Positions 36,671-48,612 of a DNA stretch of 64,000 nt are shown piece after piece (the first letter of the stretch is position 1; each line of letters begins with the position of its first letter). The position numbers were made by a program, and so were the translations under genes. The stretch covers positions 17,101,642 through 17,165,641 of the forward strand of contig CM060121.1 in NCBI GenBank assembly GCA_030522415.1, read 5' to 3'. The notes beneath the pieces are model-generated. The model was not told the DNA's origin, made no database searches, and was given only the letters and a program-made list of their open reading frames with translations. The DNA is from Channallabes apus. Lineage: Eukaryota; Chordata; Actinopteri; Siluriformes; Clariidae.

Positions 36671-36839
36671 GATGTATTAATTAATCTATCTACTACCATT
36701 TCTCTAGTGCATGTGCATCACAAGTTCCTAAAAAGATTTGCATTTGCCTAATTGTCATTGGTATTGAACATTTAGTGGCAGTTCTTTTTAGTAGTATTAA
36801 TTAATTCTACCAGTAATAATTTTTAAATATACAGTACTC

Positions 36840-37175
36840 TATGATGAAAGGTTTGTAAAAATCGGACAGTGATTTTACAACATCCAATTCCAGATTTAGT
36901 CTCCCTTTTGCAAACCTGAAAATCTCCATTCTTCTGGAAAGGCTTTTCACTTGATTTTAGGACATGCCTTTAGAGCATTAGTGAGGTCAGGCACTCATGA
37001 AGCTGGCTTTGTGCAAAGGGGCATGGTCATGTTGAAACAGATTTGGGCCTCTTAGTTCCATTGAAAAAACTTTTAATGCTACAGTGTACAATGACTTACA
37101 GTATAAGTCATTCTGTACAAATTTGTGGCAATGATTTAGAAGAACCACATAATTAGAGCGATGGTCAGATGTCTA
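36840..37175 (-). mobile_element. DNA transposon remnant, antisense, same family as 3.2 kb
   Basis: The pieces GGAAAGGCTTTTCACTTGAT, AGAGCATTAGTGAGGTCAGG and GCACTCATGAAGCTGGCTTT, and GGGGCATGGTCATGTTGAAA, are antisense transposase text common in fish Tc1-type elements. It is heavily degraded and its ends are approximate. Confidence 0.65.
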
Positions 37176-37870
37176 CAAACCTCTGCATTTGCAAAAATGC
37201 AACTTTATACAAACCATATGAACCAGAACTTCATATGAACCATATATGACAGAATATTTCACAAATAATTTATAAATTAGGTATTTTGCAAAAAATATAT
37301 ATATATTATTTTCTAAAACAGAAATATTAACTGCCCCAATGCTGTTAGACTTCCCTTCTCTGTGCATCGAAACATCAGGATATTACAGTATATTATATAG
37401 TATATTAATATATTACAGTATATTACAAGATATCATAATGTGTGATTAAAGATTTTGGTGGAAAACCTTTTTAGTCACTCAGGGCAAAGTTATATTAACA
37501 TGAATAAGTACATATCCTCACAGAATCCCTTTATGTACAAAGCTTTCTTGCCTTTTTAAACATCCCTTCCTCCACTCTTTTTTAATCAGCTAGACTGATG
37601 AGGAGAAAATCAAAGACAGACTGCACTACATCATGAAGAAATCGGAATTAAGTGTGGAAATTTACTTGGCCCTTCACAAGTGGTGAGAAGAGCAGCAATA
37701 AAAGCAATGTAGAAAAAGAGGAAGGAAGTGGAGTGAAATGTACTGTAGCAGCACAAAGCTAATCCTTAGTTTCTTTCAGGTTTGTATTCAATACAAACGT
37801 TTGTCCCTTGGGTTCAAGAAACATTTTAATATAATCTGTATTCTACACACGTGCATATACTGTACGTATA
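37176..37870. other. Unassigned AT-rich intergenic DNA
   Basis: No gene was found. The repeated word TATTACAGTATATTA near 37380-37425 is a short local repeat. Confidence 0.5.
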
Positions 37871-37872
37871 TA

Positions 37873-38804
37873 GTGGGGTCAAAAAGTCTGAGACAACTAG
37901 TGAAAATGCTTCAATTCTTCTATTCTTTATAATTTAGAGAAATGTATTAATCATATGGTGAAATTACTTCTGTTTTCTAATCCTGCATTAATTTATATTC
38001 TATCAATACAATTCATTTTAAATTATATTATTGTGACATGAGTAAACATTATGAATGAATTTCAGAATTTTGGTATAGGTAAATCCCACTTCTTGCTTTA
38101 ATGACAGTGTGGACTCCACAAGTTTGAGACTAAACCTTATAATTAACTTTAAAATTCATCAGAGTGTCATCTAAACACAAACTTCAATAGCATGACAAAA
38201 ATCTGACTTTTTGTGCAATATGCCTATGCCTACATTTAAACAATGATCTAGAAATGGTGCAGAATCTATACACCCAGGTTAATTAAGTTATTACATTGAT
38301 TATCAATTATATACCAGGTAACTGGTGACAGAATGATGGGCACCAATGGCCCATCTAAGCTGTGACCAAAGGTTTAGAAAAGATAAAGGAACCATGTCAA
38401 TGCTGGCAACAACAGAAAGGCACCAAAACATCCAGTACACCACAACTTGTCAGGCATGAGGTTTAGCAGAGAGCAAGCAATGCCTTAGCAAGAGCCCAAG
38501 CCTGCTGACACAGCCTCCAAACTCCCCAGATCTCAATCAATCAGAACCTATGGAATGCACTGAGCAAACAAGTTCGATTCACGGAGGATGCCAATGTTCT
38601 GGTGCCAGACACAACAGCAAACCCTCAAGGGACCAGAGCCACTCCGGTGCCCTGTATTTTTCTACACAATATTGGGCATAATCTTTTGCTTTTTTAAATG
38701 TTATGGCTTATTAGTTTGTATTGAATATTCAAGATGTTGAACATTATGTTCCATTATTTTAAAGGATTTCAGAATTCTGTGTGGCCTAAGACTTTTGGAC
38801 CCCA
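37873..38804 (+). mobile_element. Internally deleted Tc1-like element with inverted repeats
   Basis: The left end GTGGGGTCAAAAAGTCTGAG is inverted at the right end (CTAAGACTTTTGGACCCCA, 38786-38804), and both sides are flanked by TA. Inside, sense-strand transposase scraps remain near 38390-38640 (CCTCCAAACTCCCCAGATCT, AACCTATGGAATGCACTGAG, GGTGCCAGACACAACAGCA) matching the family seen antisense at 18.2-18.7 kb. It cannot encode transposase. Confidence 0.85.
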
Positions 38805-39782
38805 TATATATACATCCATTCACAGGCATGCAGAAACAAAGAGAAATACACCAACTGCAATTTTCCTCCGGCTTTGTAGGACAGTAGCATGATTTGCAGT
38901 TCCCTGACTTGTTTTTGGCTACGGGTGCAGGCTGAGGAAATAAAGGGGAAAGAGTCCAGGCTGTTTATATACAAACAAACTCTATCTGACTCCTTATGTT
39001 GGAGAGAAACAATTATTTGTGTGGATTTGCAGTTGGGTCAGGGATCACACGCTTTACAACAAGGCTATACCAAATACCTGGCTTTAGACCAGTAGCTTTG
39101 GAGTTCAACCTGAAGCAGATGCAATTTTAACTCACCTCTCATACAGACTGTGGCTGGACACTCAGAATGATGTAACACCTTGAAAAAAAATTGTTAGGAA
39201 CTGTGGGCAAGCCTGCTGCTTCATCGCAATACATTTTTATGGAGAGTGAGTTTTTCACACTTAATAATCCAGGAGGCAGTGGATTGCAGTTTTGGTAGCT
39301 CATCCCCTGCAGGCAGGACGAAGAAGATGAGAATGTAGTATTTTTTTATTCCTTGGTGCACTTTTTTTCCCCATGCACAGCCTAGCTCTGACACTGGGCA
39401 CTAGACTGAAACTACTCCATTTGACTTTCAAATTCAAACACCTAGTTGAACTTGGTGTGGCAAAGGTAGAGCTGCTCTGGAGTCCATAATCCGTAACAGA
39501 CTTTTTACTGGTATTCATTTACATTGTACGTAAAGGAGCTCTGTTTCTTGACATTGATCTTCCATTATAAAAACTTCTTTAGACCAAAAACGTTGCTTAA
39601 TATGTATTTATTGTAAGATGTTAGCTCTTTTTATTACTGAAATATGTCAAACTGCTTCTAGCATTATTCCAGATGGACTATTATAAGAGCTCTGTGAACC
39701 TGGTTTTACCCAGAGACAAATCAAAATAAGCAGTGTCTATTTGCACCGGGTGAAAATAGCATTGGTCACAGTACAGCTATTT

Positions 39783-39823
<41 letters not shown>

Positions 39824-40568
39824 CCACAAAGTCTAACTTTTCTAGGCTTTATTGTACTACTTGAAATAATCTCCAAATACCAGAGAACAACAGAGCTGAG
39901 CAACAAGGCGGGGAAAGTATGGGGGAGGTCACCATAGGGAAAAATACAAATTGGCTTATTTAAGCCCGGGCCAATATAAAAAACAGTAGAAAAAGTACAT
40001 GTAAAAAGTATGGAATGTTTCTCTCTCATGTTTTTGTTTGTACACACACAAACAGGAAACCCATCTGTATGTCAACCAATGACTAAACGGGAATTTTGTA
40101 TAAAAGGTCCCCTTTAACAGATTAGTAAATGTTAATTCTTCAGCTATTTGTACTTGATATTAGTAGATAGTGAAGTTCAAACTATTTAACACACACAATG
40201 TAGTGATTTACTTATTTGTTCTGTAGTATAAAAAAGCTCATGTTTGATTAAGCTATTCTACTGGGAACGGCTAAAGTGTGTGCAACAAGTGTATATTACA
40301 GTACTTACTCAGGTGCAAATATCATCTGCCTTAACCTTTGGGACTGATCTTTGGCAAAAGAAAAGCACATACTGTATACTGTATAGATATTTTACTCAAC
40401 TAAACTGTCTATATATTCTTGGTGGATCCTCATATGAGGACTGTTATGTATTCCATCATTTGCCAACTGGTTTCCTGTTTGAAGACATTGGTTAAATCTA
40501 TAATTATCACGTGCTAATAAAGAAAAATAGTGAGAAGAAATTACAATGTACACAACGGTGAAGTCCAG

Positions 40569-40661
<93 letters not shown>

Positions 40662-40904
40662 TGTGTGTATGTATTCGGTCCATGATTTTGAAATGCCAGT
40701 ATTGAAAATACAATAACTTTACAAATATAGCCCTTTATACTGTAGTAATACTGTAGAATGGTGGAACAGCACAGTTCTTCAATATCTTTTAATGGCATAA
40801 AAATGTATGAATAAGTATGCAATACGGTACATCACTTTTTAAGCACTATCAGAAAAAATGAATGCATACAAGAAGGTGTACTATATATACCCTAAACATA
40901 AATA
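38805..40904. other. Unassigned intergenic DNA with microsatellites
   Basis: It contains an (AC)n run at 39785-39822 and the long (GT)n at 40572-40673. No gene or dispersed transposon was recognised. Confidence 0.45.
40572..40673 (+). repeat. Very long (GT)n microsatellite
   Basis: About 50 GT units with two TA interruptions near the right end. It is the longest dinucleotide run in the window. Confidence 0.97.
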
Positions 40905-41765
40905 TACTGTCTACTCACGGGCAACTTCATTATGTACTGTTTAATTGTTAACACAAATATCTAATCATCCAATCAAATGGTAGCAACTCAATGCTTTTAG
41001 GCTGGTAAAGATGTTCAAGACAATCAGGTGGCATTCAAACTATCAAGAAAGGTGAATTAAGTGACTTTGTGACATGGTTGCTGGTTCCAGACGGCTGAGT
41101 ACTGTACTGTATTTCTGATACTGCTTATCTTTTGGGATTTTCACATAAAACCATCTCTAGGGTTTATAGAGAATGATCTGAAAAAAAGTAAATATATCCA
41201 GTAAGCATACCATTTTGTTTCAACTAAGGTATGCCAAAGAGCATTGCTAAACATACAACATGAGTTCACTGTGCCCAACTGGCCCCACCAGTCAGTCAAT
41301 CCAATAGGGCACTTTGGGAATATGATGGAATTGGAATTTGCATCGGCGGCACGGTGGTGTAGTGGTTAGCACTGTCGCCTTGCACCGCATGGAGTTTGCA
41401 TGGAGTTTGCATGTTCTCCCCGTGTTTGGTGGGTTTCCTCCGGGTACTCCGGTTTCCTCCCACAATCCAAAGACATGTAGGTTAGGTTAATTGACATTCA
41501 AAATTGCCCGTAGTGTGTGAATGAGTTAACATTTGTGAGTATGTGAGTATGTGTGTGTGCCCTGCGATGGATTGGCACCCTGTCCAGGGTGTACCCCGCC
41601 TTGTGCCCGAAGTTTCCTGGGATAGGCTCCAGGCCCCCACGACCCTGTATATAAGGATAAAGCGGTACAGAAAATGAATGAATGAATGAATGGAATTTGC
41701 ATCTGGATGTGCTGCCAACAACTGCAGCAACTGCTTGATGCTATTATGTCAATATGAACCAAAAA
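40905..41765 (+). mobile_element. Tc1-like remnant interrupted by a SINE
   Basis: The left terminus (TCACGGGCAACTTCATTATG) is followed by an eroded transposase start (GTGAATTAAGTGACTTTGTG, TGGGATTTTCACATAAAACC). After an internal deletion comes the C-terminal part (CAATCCAATAGGGCACTTTG, an NPIEH-type motif), which is split at 41344 by a SINE and resumes at 41691 (GGATGTGCTGCCAACAACTG). The right terminus is absent or unrecognisable. Confidence 0.85.
41345..41690 (+). mobile_element. Mermaid-like SINE lacking box B, nested in Tc1, 13-bp duplication
   Basis: The head CGGCGGCACGGTGGTGTAGT with intact box A is present. The segment normally holding box B is deleted and replaced by a small duplication of GCATGGAGTTT. 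The body and (GAAT)n tail are intact. TGGAATTTGCATC at 41332-41344 and 41691-41703 is a perfect target-site duplication made of Tc1 transposase sequence. Confidence 0.94.
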
Positions 41766-42077
41766 AGTAGTGTTTCTAGTGAGTTTATAAGCTTTAACAT
41801 TGTGAGAATGCTTTATAGTAAATTGTGTCTTTAAATAAAAAATATGCAGAAATGTAATCAACAGTGACCAAATTATAAACTAACAAGCAGAACTTTTGAC
41901 TGCAGGGCAAACACATTTAAACTCCATAAATCCACTAGCTCCAAACTTTCCAGTGCCAGCAAACATAAAGATGTCCTGAAGCGTCTAAGGTACCTTATAC
42001 TAGAATGGCGGAGGTGGCATAAAAATGAGTTCCTCAATGTCCTACAGCCAAGCAGTGTGTTCAGCTACTTAGTGAAT

Positions 42078-42078
<1 letters not shown>

Positions 42079-42150
<72 letters not shown>
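42079..42150 (+). repeat. Long (GT)n microsatellite
   Basis: About 36 uninterrupted GT units. Confidence 0.97.
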
Positions 42151-42154
<4 letters not shown>

Positions 42155-42731
42155 GGACGCTACAGCATTCTGTGACACGAGAGCCCTTCAACATTTCTCC
42201 CCACGCTTACATGTTGCCAGGAAACAAAGTGTGTGTTTGTGCACGTGGGAGGATGAGAAAGAGGGAGGTGAGAGAGAGAAAGATGGGCGGTTATGTTGGA
42301 ATGTTACACACAATGTCCGATTATTGTCTTCTGAGAAAGTCAATGCCACTAACTGAAAGGTTGAAGAGAATGTTTATATAAGGTGCTGTCAAGAGGTGAA
42401 AAGGAACCAGTAGGCAGAGAATGAAAAGGTTTACAATTTTTCTCAGATCTTTGTTTTAGTAATACATTTCACAAGCTCCAGAGGCAGACCATGATAGCTG
42501 AGCCTGGCTATGAATAATTCACGTTCACATTCAGTTGAATACATACTGTAAATGCTTATTAGCCTATCAGTTTTGAAACAATAGGGAAGCAAAGAATTTG
42601 GAGTATACAATACACCTTATGAGTACTGATTTTTTTGTTGCTGTGGATGTCTGTTTAACTACACAAAATTTAAAATTAAATAAAGACTATGAACCAAATT
42701 AACTTATGTATGTGTATATGCAAGTATATAC
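42151..42731. other. Unassigned intergenic DNA
   Basis: A (GA)-rich patch occupies 42255-42285. No recognised gene or dispersed repeat. Confidence 0.45.
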
Positions 42732-42915
42732 ACTGTCCGGCCAAAAGAAAGTAACCACCTGGATGTAACTAAGCAAATAGATAAGAGCCTTCCACTGGAT
42801 AATTACTGGTTCAGCAGGCAACAAGTTATTATTTAACCCTAACTGATGCAGTAAGTAGCTTCTCGTTACTTTAATAACAATGTCAGAAGATATATCCTGC
42901 GGTCATGGAAAAGAT
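42732..42915 (+). mobile_element. Tc1-like 5' end, solo
   Basis: ACTGTCCGGCCAAAAGAAAG and the following ATGTAACTAAGCAAATAGAT match the terminal and leader part of a fish Tc1-type family, ending near ATCCTGCGGTCATGGAAAAG, just where transposase would start. No coding part follows. Confidence 0.6.
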
Positions 42916-43039
42916 GTTAATTCAATACCATTGCATTTTATTTATAAATGCAACAGCGCTTTAAACAATGCAACAGAGCTTTAAAGAGTTAAAAAATTAT
43001 TGAAATACGTTTGAAAAGTGTACAAATTATAATTATCAG

Positions 43040-43290
43040 TTTGCCCTTGTTGAGCAAGATGGTGGCAATGGTGGCAAAGAAACTCCCCCTGAGGTTACAA
43101 TATAAAAAAACCTTGAGAGGAACCAGCCCCAACAGGGAACCCATCCTCATTTGGGTGATAGCGGATAGCAGCAATTGATTTGCAGTCATACTGTAAGTGT
43201 GAAGATGCTGGACCTTCAGTATAACAGGAAAGGTGTTAAAGTTCACATAACTTTCATTGTAATTGGGCATTTGTATTCGTTCAAACAGTA
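43040..43290 (+). repeat. Dispersed repeat of unknown class (partner at 21.6 kb)
   Basis: AGAAACTCCCCCTGAGGTTA, TTGAGAGGAACCAGCCC and ACAGGGAACCCATCCTCATT match the start of the 21,590 repeat. Class unknown. Confidence 0.5.
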
Positions 43291-43999
43291 TGAACAGGAA
43301 TACTGATTCAGCTAGTTCATATTGTCTCCGAGAGAACAAAACAGAACGGAAACCAAATTAAACTTTTCCCTATTAAAACACAGAAAACAGGGTGTAGAAG
43401 ACCAGCAAGCAATCACCTTAATCATATTAAATCTAGTTATTTTTTCTGGCCCTAATCAGAAGTTTTCCCCTGATGGATCTTCACCAATAAACCATTGCAA
43501 TGCAAAACATTATGCCCGGTATAAGTTCCTTTTGTGCTGCCGGGCAACTTTTGCCCCCATGGACATGGTTCCACAAGACCACTGGGGTATGCAGTATTTA
43601 GCAACAGGACATGGCAATTTAGTCAATTCAGGTACCAGCAAAATTTTAGAAAGTTGGATAAAGCTGTGTAGCCATGTACTGTATAGAACCCACGAATTGG
43701 TGAACATATAAAACTCCAAACTGATTTTGTTATTGCTGCTAGTAAACCTTAGACACTGTAAAAATCACTATAATTCATAAACTGATTTATTTAGTTAAAT
43801 TACTTTAAGGTTAAACAATGTACACCTACAATGAGGGTAAAATATGTAGTACTGATATTGTTTACAGAAAATTAAGTGCAAGGGACCTTGTGGGGTTTAT
43901 CTACATGGACATCATACACTCTGAATATTTCAGTGGTTAAAACTCGCTTTGTGTTCAATGTTCCATTTATTTTCATTGCTAACGAAATTCTACAATATG
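43291..43999. other. Unassigned intergenic DNA
   Basis: A stretch near 43495-43600 (AACATTATGCCCGGTATAAG) faintly resembles the antisense Tc1 family at 18.2 kb, but too weakly to annotate. Nothing else was identified. Confidence 0.4.
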
Positions 44000-44019
44000 A
44001 TTAACACAGGGTGATTCCA

Positions 44020-45470
44020 TTTATTTCACAATTGATAGAAGCTGATCAGTTTTATTTTTAAAATTTTAGAACAAAGAATTTCTTGGGCATTAGGCCTCTG
44101 TACAGTCAAAATTATCATGTGGCATTAACAATTCAGGAATTACACCCATTTTTATACATACATCCCATTTTGGGGGACTCATAAATAATGGAACGAATTG
44201 TTGACAAGAAGGTGCATAGCCAGGTGGGGCCTGTTCCCTTGTTAATTCATGACTAATGTCTCCCTCTCAAACTTTCAACATGAGGTCCAAAGAGGTGTCT
44301 ATGCAAGTGATGAGGCCATCATTAGGCTGAAAAACAAAATAAACCCATCAGCCAGATAGCAGAAACATTTGCAGTGGCCAACACAAAAGTTTGGAACATT
44401 CTTAAAAAGAAGGGATGAATTAGAAAGCTCAGCAACAGAAAAAAACCTGGACTGCAGAATTCTGTCTATAGAATACTGTCCTTTTACTACATTTACCCAA
44501 GTCAAGAACACTTTTGTGGAGGTAGGTGTGTCACTGTGAAAATCTAGGGAGGCTTTATGAAATAAATGCAGAGAAGGTGCTAACCACTGGTATTGCTCAA
44601 GAACAGAAAGGCCAGATTAGAATTTGCCTGTTTCTTTGGACTTATAAAACCAAAGGTAACTTGTACCAGCGGCACGGTGGTGTAGTGGTTAGCACTGCCT
44701 TGCACCTCCAGGGTCTGGGTTCGATTCCCCGGCCAGGCTCGATTCCCGTCTCTGTGTGCATGGAGTTTGCATGTTCTCCCCGTGCTTGGTGGGTTTCCTC
44801 CGGGTACTCCGGTTTCCTCCCACAGTCCAAAGATATGCAGATTAGGCTAATTGGCGTTCCTAAATTGCCCGTAGTGTGTGATTGGGTGTGTGAGTGTGTG
44901 TATGTGTGTGTGCCCTGCGATGGATTGGCACCCTGTCCAGGGTGTACCCTGCCTAGTGCCCGAAGTCTCCTGGGATAGGCTCCAGGTCCCCGCGACCCTG
45001 AACACAGGATTAAGCGGTATAGAAAATGAATTAATGAATGAACTTGTACCATAATGATGGGAATAAAAATTATGTAGAGAGAAGGGACCATCTCATGATT
45101 AAAAGTATACCATATCACCTGTCAAATGTGGTGGAGGCAGTGTTATGGCATAATCATGTATGGCTGCCATTGGAACTAGTCATTGATTGCAAAGTATTTT
45201 CACCCAAGTATTTAAGAGTGCATTTGGGATAATTTGTTCCACTATTTATGAGCCCTCAAAATAGGGATGTGTTTATAAAAATGGCTGTAACCCCCTAATT
45301 GGTTAATGACAAATTTTTGTGAAACCCCTAGAATTAAAGCTGAAAGTCTTGACTTTGCTCACATCTTGAATGTTTCATTTCAAATTCAATGTGGTGGTGT
45401 GCAGAGGACAGATGCCAAAATTCTTAGCATTTTGTTCCAAAATCTATGGACCTGACCTTATTTAGATAAC
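44020..45470 (+). mobile_element. Tc1-like transposon with about 200-bp inverted repeats, interrupted by a SINE
   Basis: The left region (GAATTACACCCATTTTTATA, GGGGGACTCATAAATAATGG) is inverted at 45240-45300 (ACTATTTATGAGCCCTCAAA, TATAAAAATGGCTGTAA). Between are eroded sense transposase pieces: the start near 44282 (MRSKEVSMQV), an HTH part, and a coding word CAACTTGTACCAGAATGATG-like that is split by the SINE at 44668/45041, then GGTGGAGGCAGTGTTATGGC. Most of the catalytic domain after that is deleted. Numerous stops and frameshifts. Confidence 0.85.
44669..45040 (+). mobile_element. Full-length tRNA-headed SINE nested in Tc1, 11-bp duplication
   Basis: The best-preserved copy in the window. 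The head is GCGGCACGGTGGTGTAGTGG with box A, followed by box B (GGTTCGATTCC), then the body, the (GT)-rich middle, CCTGTCCAGGGTGTACCCTG, GGATTAAGCGGTATAGAAAA and a short (AATG)n tail. AACTTGTACCA at 44658-44668 and 45041-45051 is a perfect target-site duplication derived from the host Tc1 transposase. Confidence 0.96.
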
Positions 45471-45700
45471 GGGCTCTTGCCTGTAATACTCGTTTCCCCG
45501 ATTAGTTGTATATTTTCTCACCTGCTTGAAAAACCATTTAATCTTTCAGTAAGCCAACATCAGGTCAGCCATTCTTAAAATGGAAATGCAACAAGATTTC
45601 TTGAAAACATTTTTTTTATAACTTTGTTCTTTTACAAGCTAGAACAAGTCTTCCCATATAAAATCAAAGACATGAGCATGTGTAGAAGTTCATGAAGGAG

Positions 45701-46146
45701 GTCAAAAGTATTAAGACAAAATAGGCCATGTGTTCTTGTTCTCCCTGTGCACAAAACAGGTGATTTCACTAATTAGTTGTAGCCTATCTGGCTGAAGAGT
45801 TGTGCTAATTAACTGAAAAACTAGAGAAAAACTGACAAGGCCATTCACCTTCTGGAGCTATGGCCTGGGTCATCTTCCAACATAAATCCATTAAAAGCTG
45901 TTGGTGAAGGCAGTAGCAGTCAATAAACCATCTTCTGTACATGATCTTGAGGAAGAAATCAAGCAGGCATGGCTTGAACAAGTGGCACCAGAGACTTCAA
46001 ATGCCTTTTGACTCTGACTGGATCAAGCAGGTTTTGAATAAAAGACTCCATATTAAATACTGATCATTTAAATTTTATTGTCTTTGTTTGGGGAAAGAAA
46101 TATCATAAAACATTGAATTTCACCTTTTGTCTTAATACTTTTGGCC
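45701..46146. mobile_element. Nonautonomous Tc1/mariner-like element (MITE) with inverted repeats
   Basis: GTCAAAAGTATTAAGACAAA at 45701-45720 is inverted at 46126-46146 (TTTGTCTTAATACTTTTGGCC). The interior, about 400 bp, has no intact transposase. The exact target-site duplication is unclear. Confidence 0.75.
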
Positions 46147-48362
46147 ATCACTCTAAATGTAAATTATTTTTTTAAATCATTAAAAAAAGGCAGCAAAGAG
46201 CAAAATATCTATGGTAATGGTTAAAGTAAATTAGCATTGTAAGTTTGCAGTGATATGTAATATCTTTGTATATCACACAAAATATTATGATAATCTTTTT
46301 ATTGTAAACAGCATTAATTCAATGCTTTTTAAATTTGTGTGAGATTGAGTATAGCATTCAGTTTCACAATATGTCAATCATGTTGCAAAAGTATTGAAGG
46401 GATTTTTCATACTGTAGCTTGGATTTAATAAAGTGCCTAATGAAATTACCAGTTAAATCAGCTTCAGTTTAGGCAATACTTTATCAAATAATTAATTTGT
46501 CTATAAATGAGTGGGAACCTATTAGCAAGATGCTAACATGCTACCACATTAAGCTTTTAGCCTGTCACTTGCAATACTTACTGGCAATGTTGGTGAGAGA
46601 CATTTAACTTTTAAAAATGTATGAGTGGTTATTGTTTTGTCCTTTTCTGCTTTGACACCTAGGTCATGTGCTGTGTATGCCAGGTTTCAGTGCAGACATC
46701 AGCAGGAATTGTGTCCTGGAGCCTTGCCAAGGGCTTCCTTAAATCATGTTGGCTTCTAATAAAGCTTGCTCTGCCCAGTGCGCTTTCTCTCATTTTCTAA
46801 CCTAAGAATAATGTGTATGAAAATGCAGTAGACTGACTGCTGTCCTATTAATGTATATTCCTGCTTTGTGCAAGGTATTCCTGGAACAGGTTTTAAGTCT
46901 GCCGGGATAAAGCATGTTGAAAAGATAAAAAACACAAGCAAATTTTGGGTACAAACTGTCAGCACTCTCTTTAGGATAAAGGTTTGAAGACACCAACAGT
47001 ATACATATAGTGCAATGTGTTTTATACATATTTGATTTTTTTTTCCAGGAAAACACAAAATAACGTAACAAGGTCCCAGCACCTTCTCAACAGCTCTTCA
47101 CAACAAGCCGCAATGCTCCACTGCACACCCACATGTCATACACTGTCCATCTTGACAGTGAAATCGCCCGTGAAATTTCCTGGGGCTGGGTGAGAGGGGA
47201 ACCGTTTGATTTGTGATTTCACAAACCCTTCTGCTTGGCTCAGCTTCAGACACTTTACCAGGAGAGAAAAGAAGATTTCCATCAGGCAAACACTATAGTA
47301 GTTTGGAAATGACAGAGCAAACGTTCTCCTCCAAATGATTTGAAGTTTCCTGACAACCCATAACACTAAAGATTGCAAAGGGTAAAAACATGCGAAGAGT
47401 ATAACGATTTATACATAAGCATTATTCTATTGTCACTGGCCATTATATTGTACAACCATGAGTTTCATGTAACTCATCTGATTGTATTAGACCAAGAGAG
47501 TTTAAATTACCTCAGCTACCCATGGTGTTGGAGAGCTGTTTTTCTCATGCTCCTTGGAGAGGGCATGTGGGTAATAAGTCTCAGACCTGGCTCTGAGAAC
47601 ACGGCGTCCTAGGAGCACTGACCCCAAGCTGACCTGAGGCTACCCAGCCTTATCAGTCGCTGATGGGGCCCATGTGAGCGACATTGCACAGGACATACGG
47701 GTCACATGAAGCTAGCAAACACATTTTGTACAACAGATTGAAGTCACTCATCTTCCCTGTGACAGATTATATTTGTTACGCGTTTGCATGTTTGCACTTA
47801 CATGCTAGTTCTTTTATTTAGTTTCTTTTACAATTTATTCCAAGACATCTTCATTACCTGGTAATTTATGATTCTGTATTTAGATGTTTCATTATATGCA
47901 AACTAATAAAAGCAATGGGAAAGCCATTACAATTTGTCATTAGTTTATTTTTAACCATTAAACATGCAAATATTTTCTATGCTACAGAAAAAAAACAATT
48001 TATGTGGATGCAATTTATTTCATTTAGCAGTACTTTTGCATTAAATATTTCATAAGATATTTTATTATACATGTTTTTGTTGATTATTTAGTATGAGGTG
48101 TGTGTAAGCAATTTTGTGCGTTGCATCTAAAGCTACAATACCCTTAAGTGTGGAAGGTAACGCTAGATATGCTTTCTTCAAAATGCTAGGGTACATAGTT
48201 CACTCTACTTTGTATATAATTATATCATATCTTATTACTGTAGATGCGGACATCTTACTAAGATCTTGGATTACGCTTACTGTAGCTTACGGTCAAAAGC
48301 TTGTGTTTCCGTAGCCTTCCACATCTAAACTGAACTTTCTATCATACGATAGAAACTTTAGG
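46147..48362. other. Unassigned intergenic DNA with candidate conserved islands
   Basis: No transposon was recognised. Segments 47090-47360 and 47530-47710 are less AT-rich and repeat-free; they are considered separately as possible regulatory DNA. Confidence 0.4.
47090..47710. promoter_or_regulatory. Candidate conserved noncoding region, about 9 kb past the TOB1 stop
   Basis: Two complex islands (47090-47360 and 47530-47710) are separated by AT-rich sequence. They contain words such as CATCTTGACAGTGAAATCGC, GATTTGTGATTTCACAAA (an imperfect palindrome near 47208-47224) and GGGGCCCATGTGAGCGACAT. No coding frame is supported. Conservation needs testing. Confidence 0.3.
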
Positions 48363-48612
48363 GCAGTGGTGGCTCAGTCGGTTAAGGCTGTGGGTTACTG
48401 GGTTACTGATCGGAAGGTCGGGGGTTCGAACCCCAGCATCGCCAAGTTGCCACTGTTGAGCCCTTGAGCAAGGCCCTTAACCCTATCTGCTCCAGGGGCG
48501 CTGCTCCGTAAGCTGGCTGACCCTGCACTCTGACCCCAGTTTCCTAATTGGGATATGTGAAAAATTGAGCAATTTCCCTCTGGGATTAATAAAGTTCTAT
48601 AAAATAAAATAA
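48363..48612 (+). mobile_element. tRNA-derived SINE, second family, full length
   Basis: Box A-like TGGCTCAGTCGGTTAAGGC and box B GGGTTCGAACCCC form a well-preserved tRNA-like head. The body is GCCAAGTTGCCACTGTTGAG and TTGAGCAAGGCCCTTAACCC, and the tail is CTCTGGGATTAATAAAGTTC followed by (AAAAT)n. The head is related to the 17.6-kb SINE and the tail to that at 12985-13045. No clear target-site duplication was found. Confidence 0.88.
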
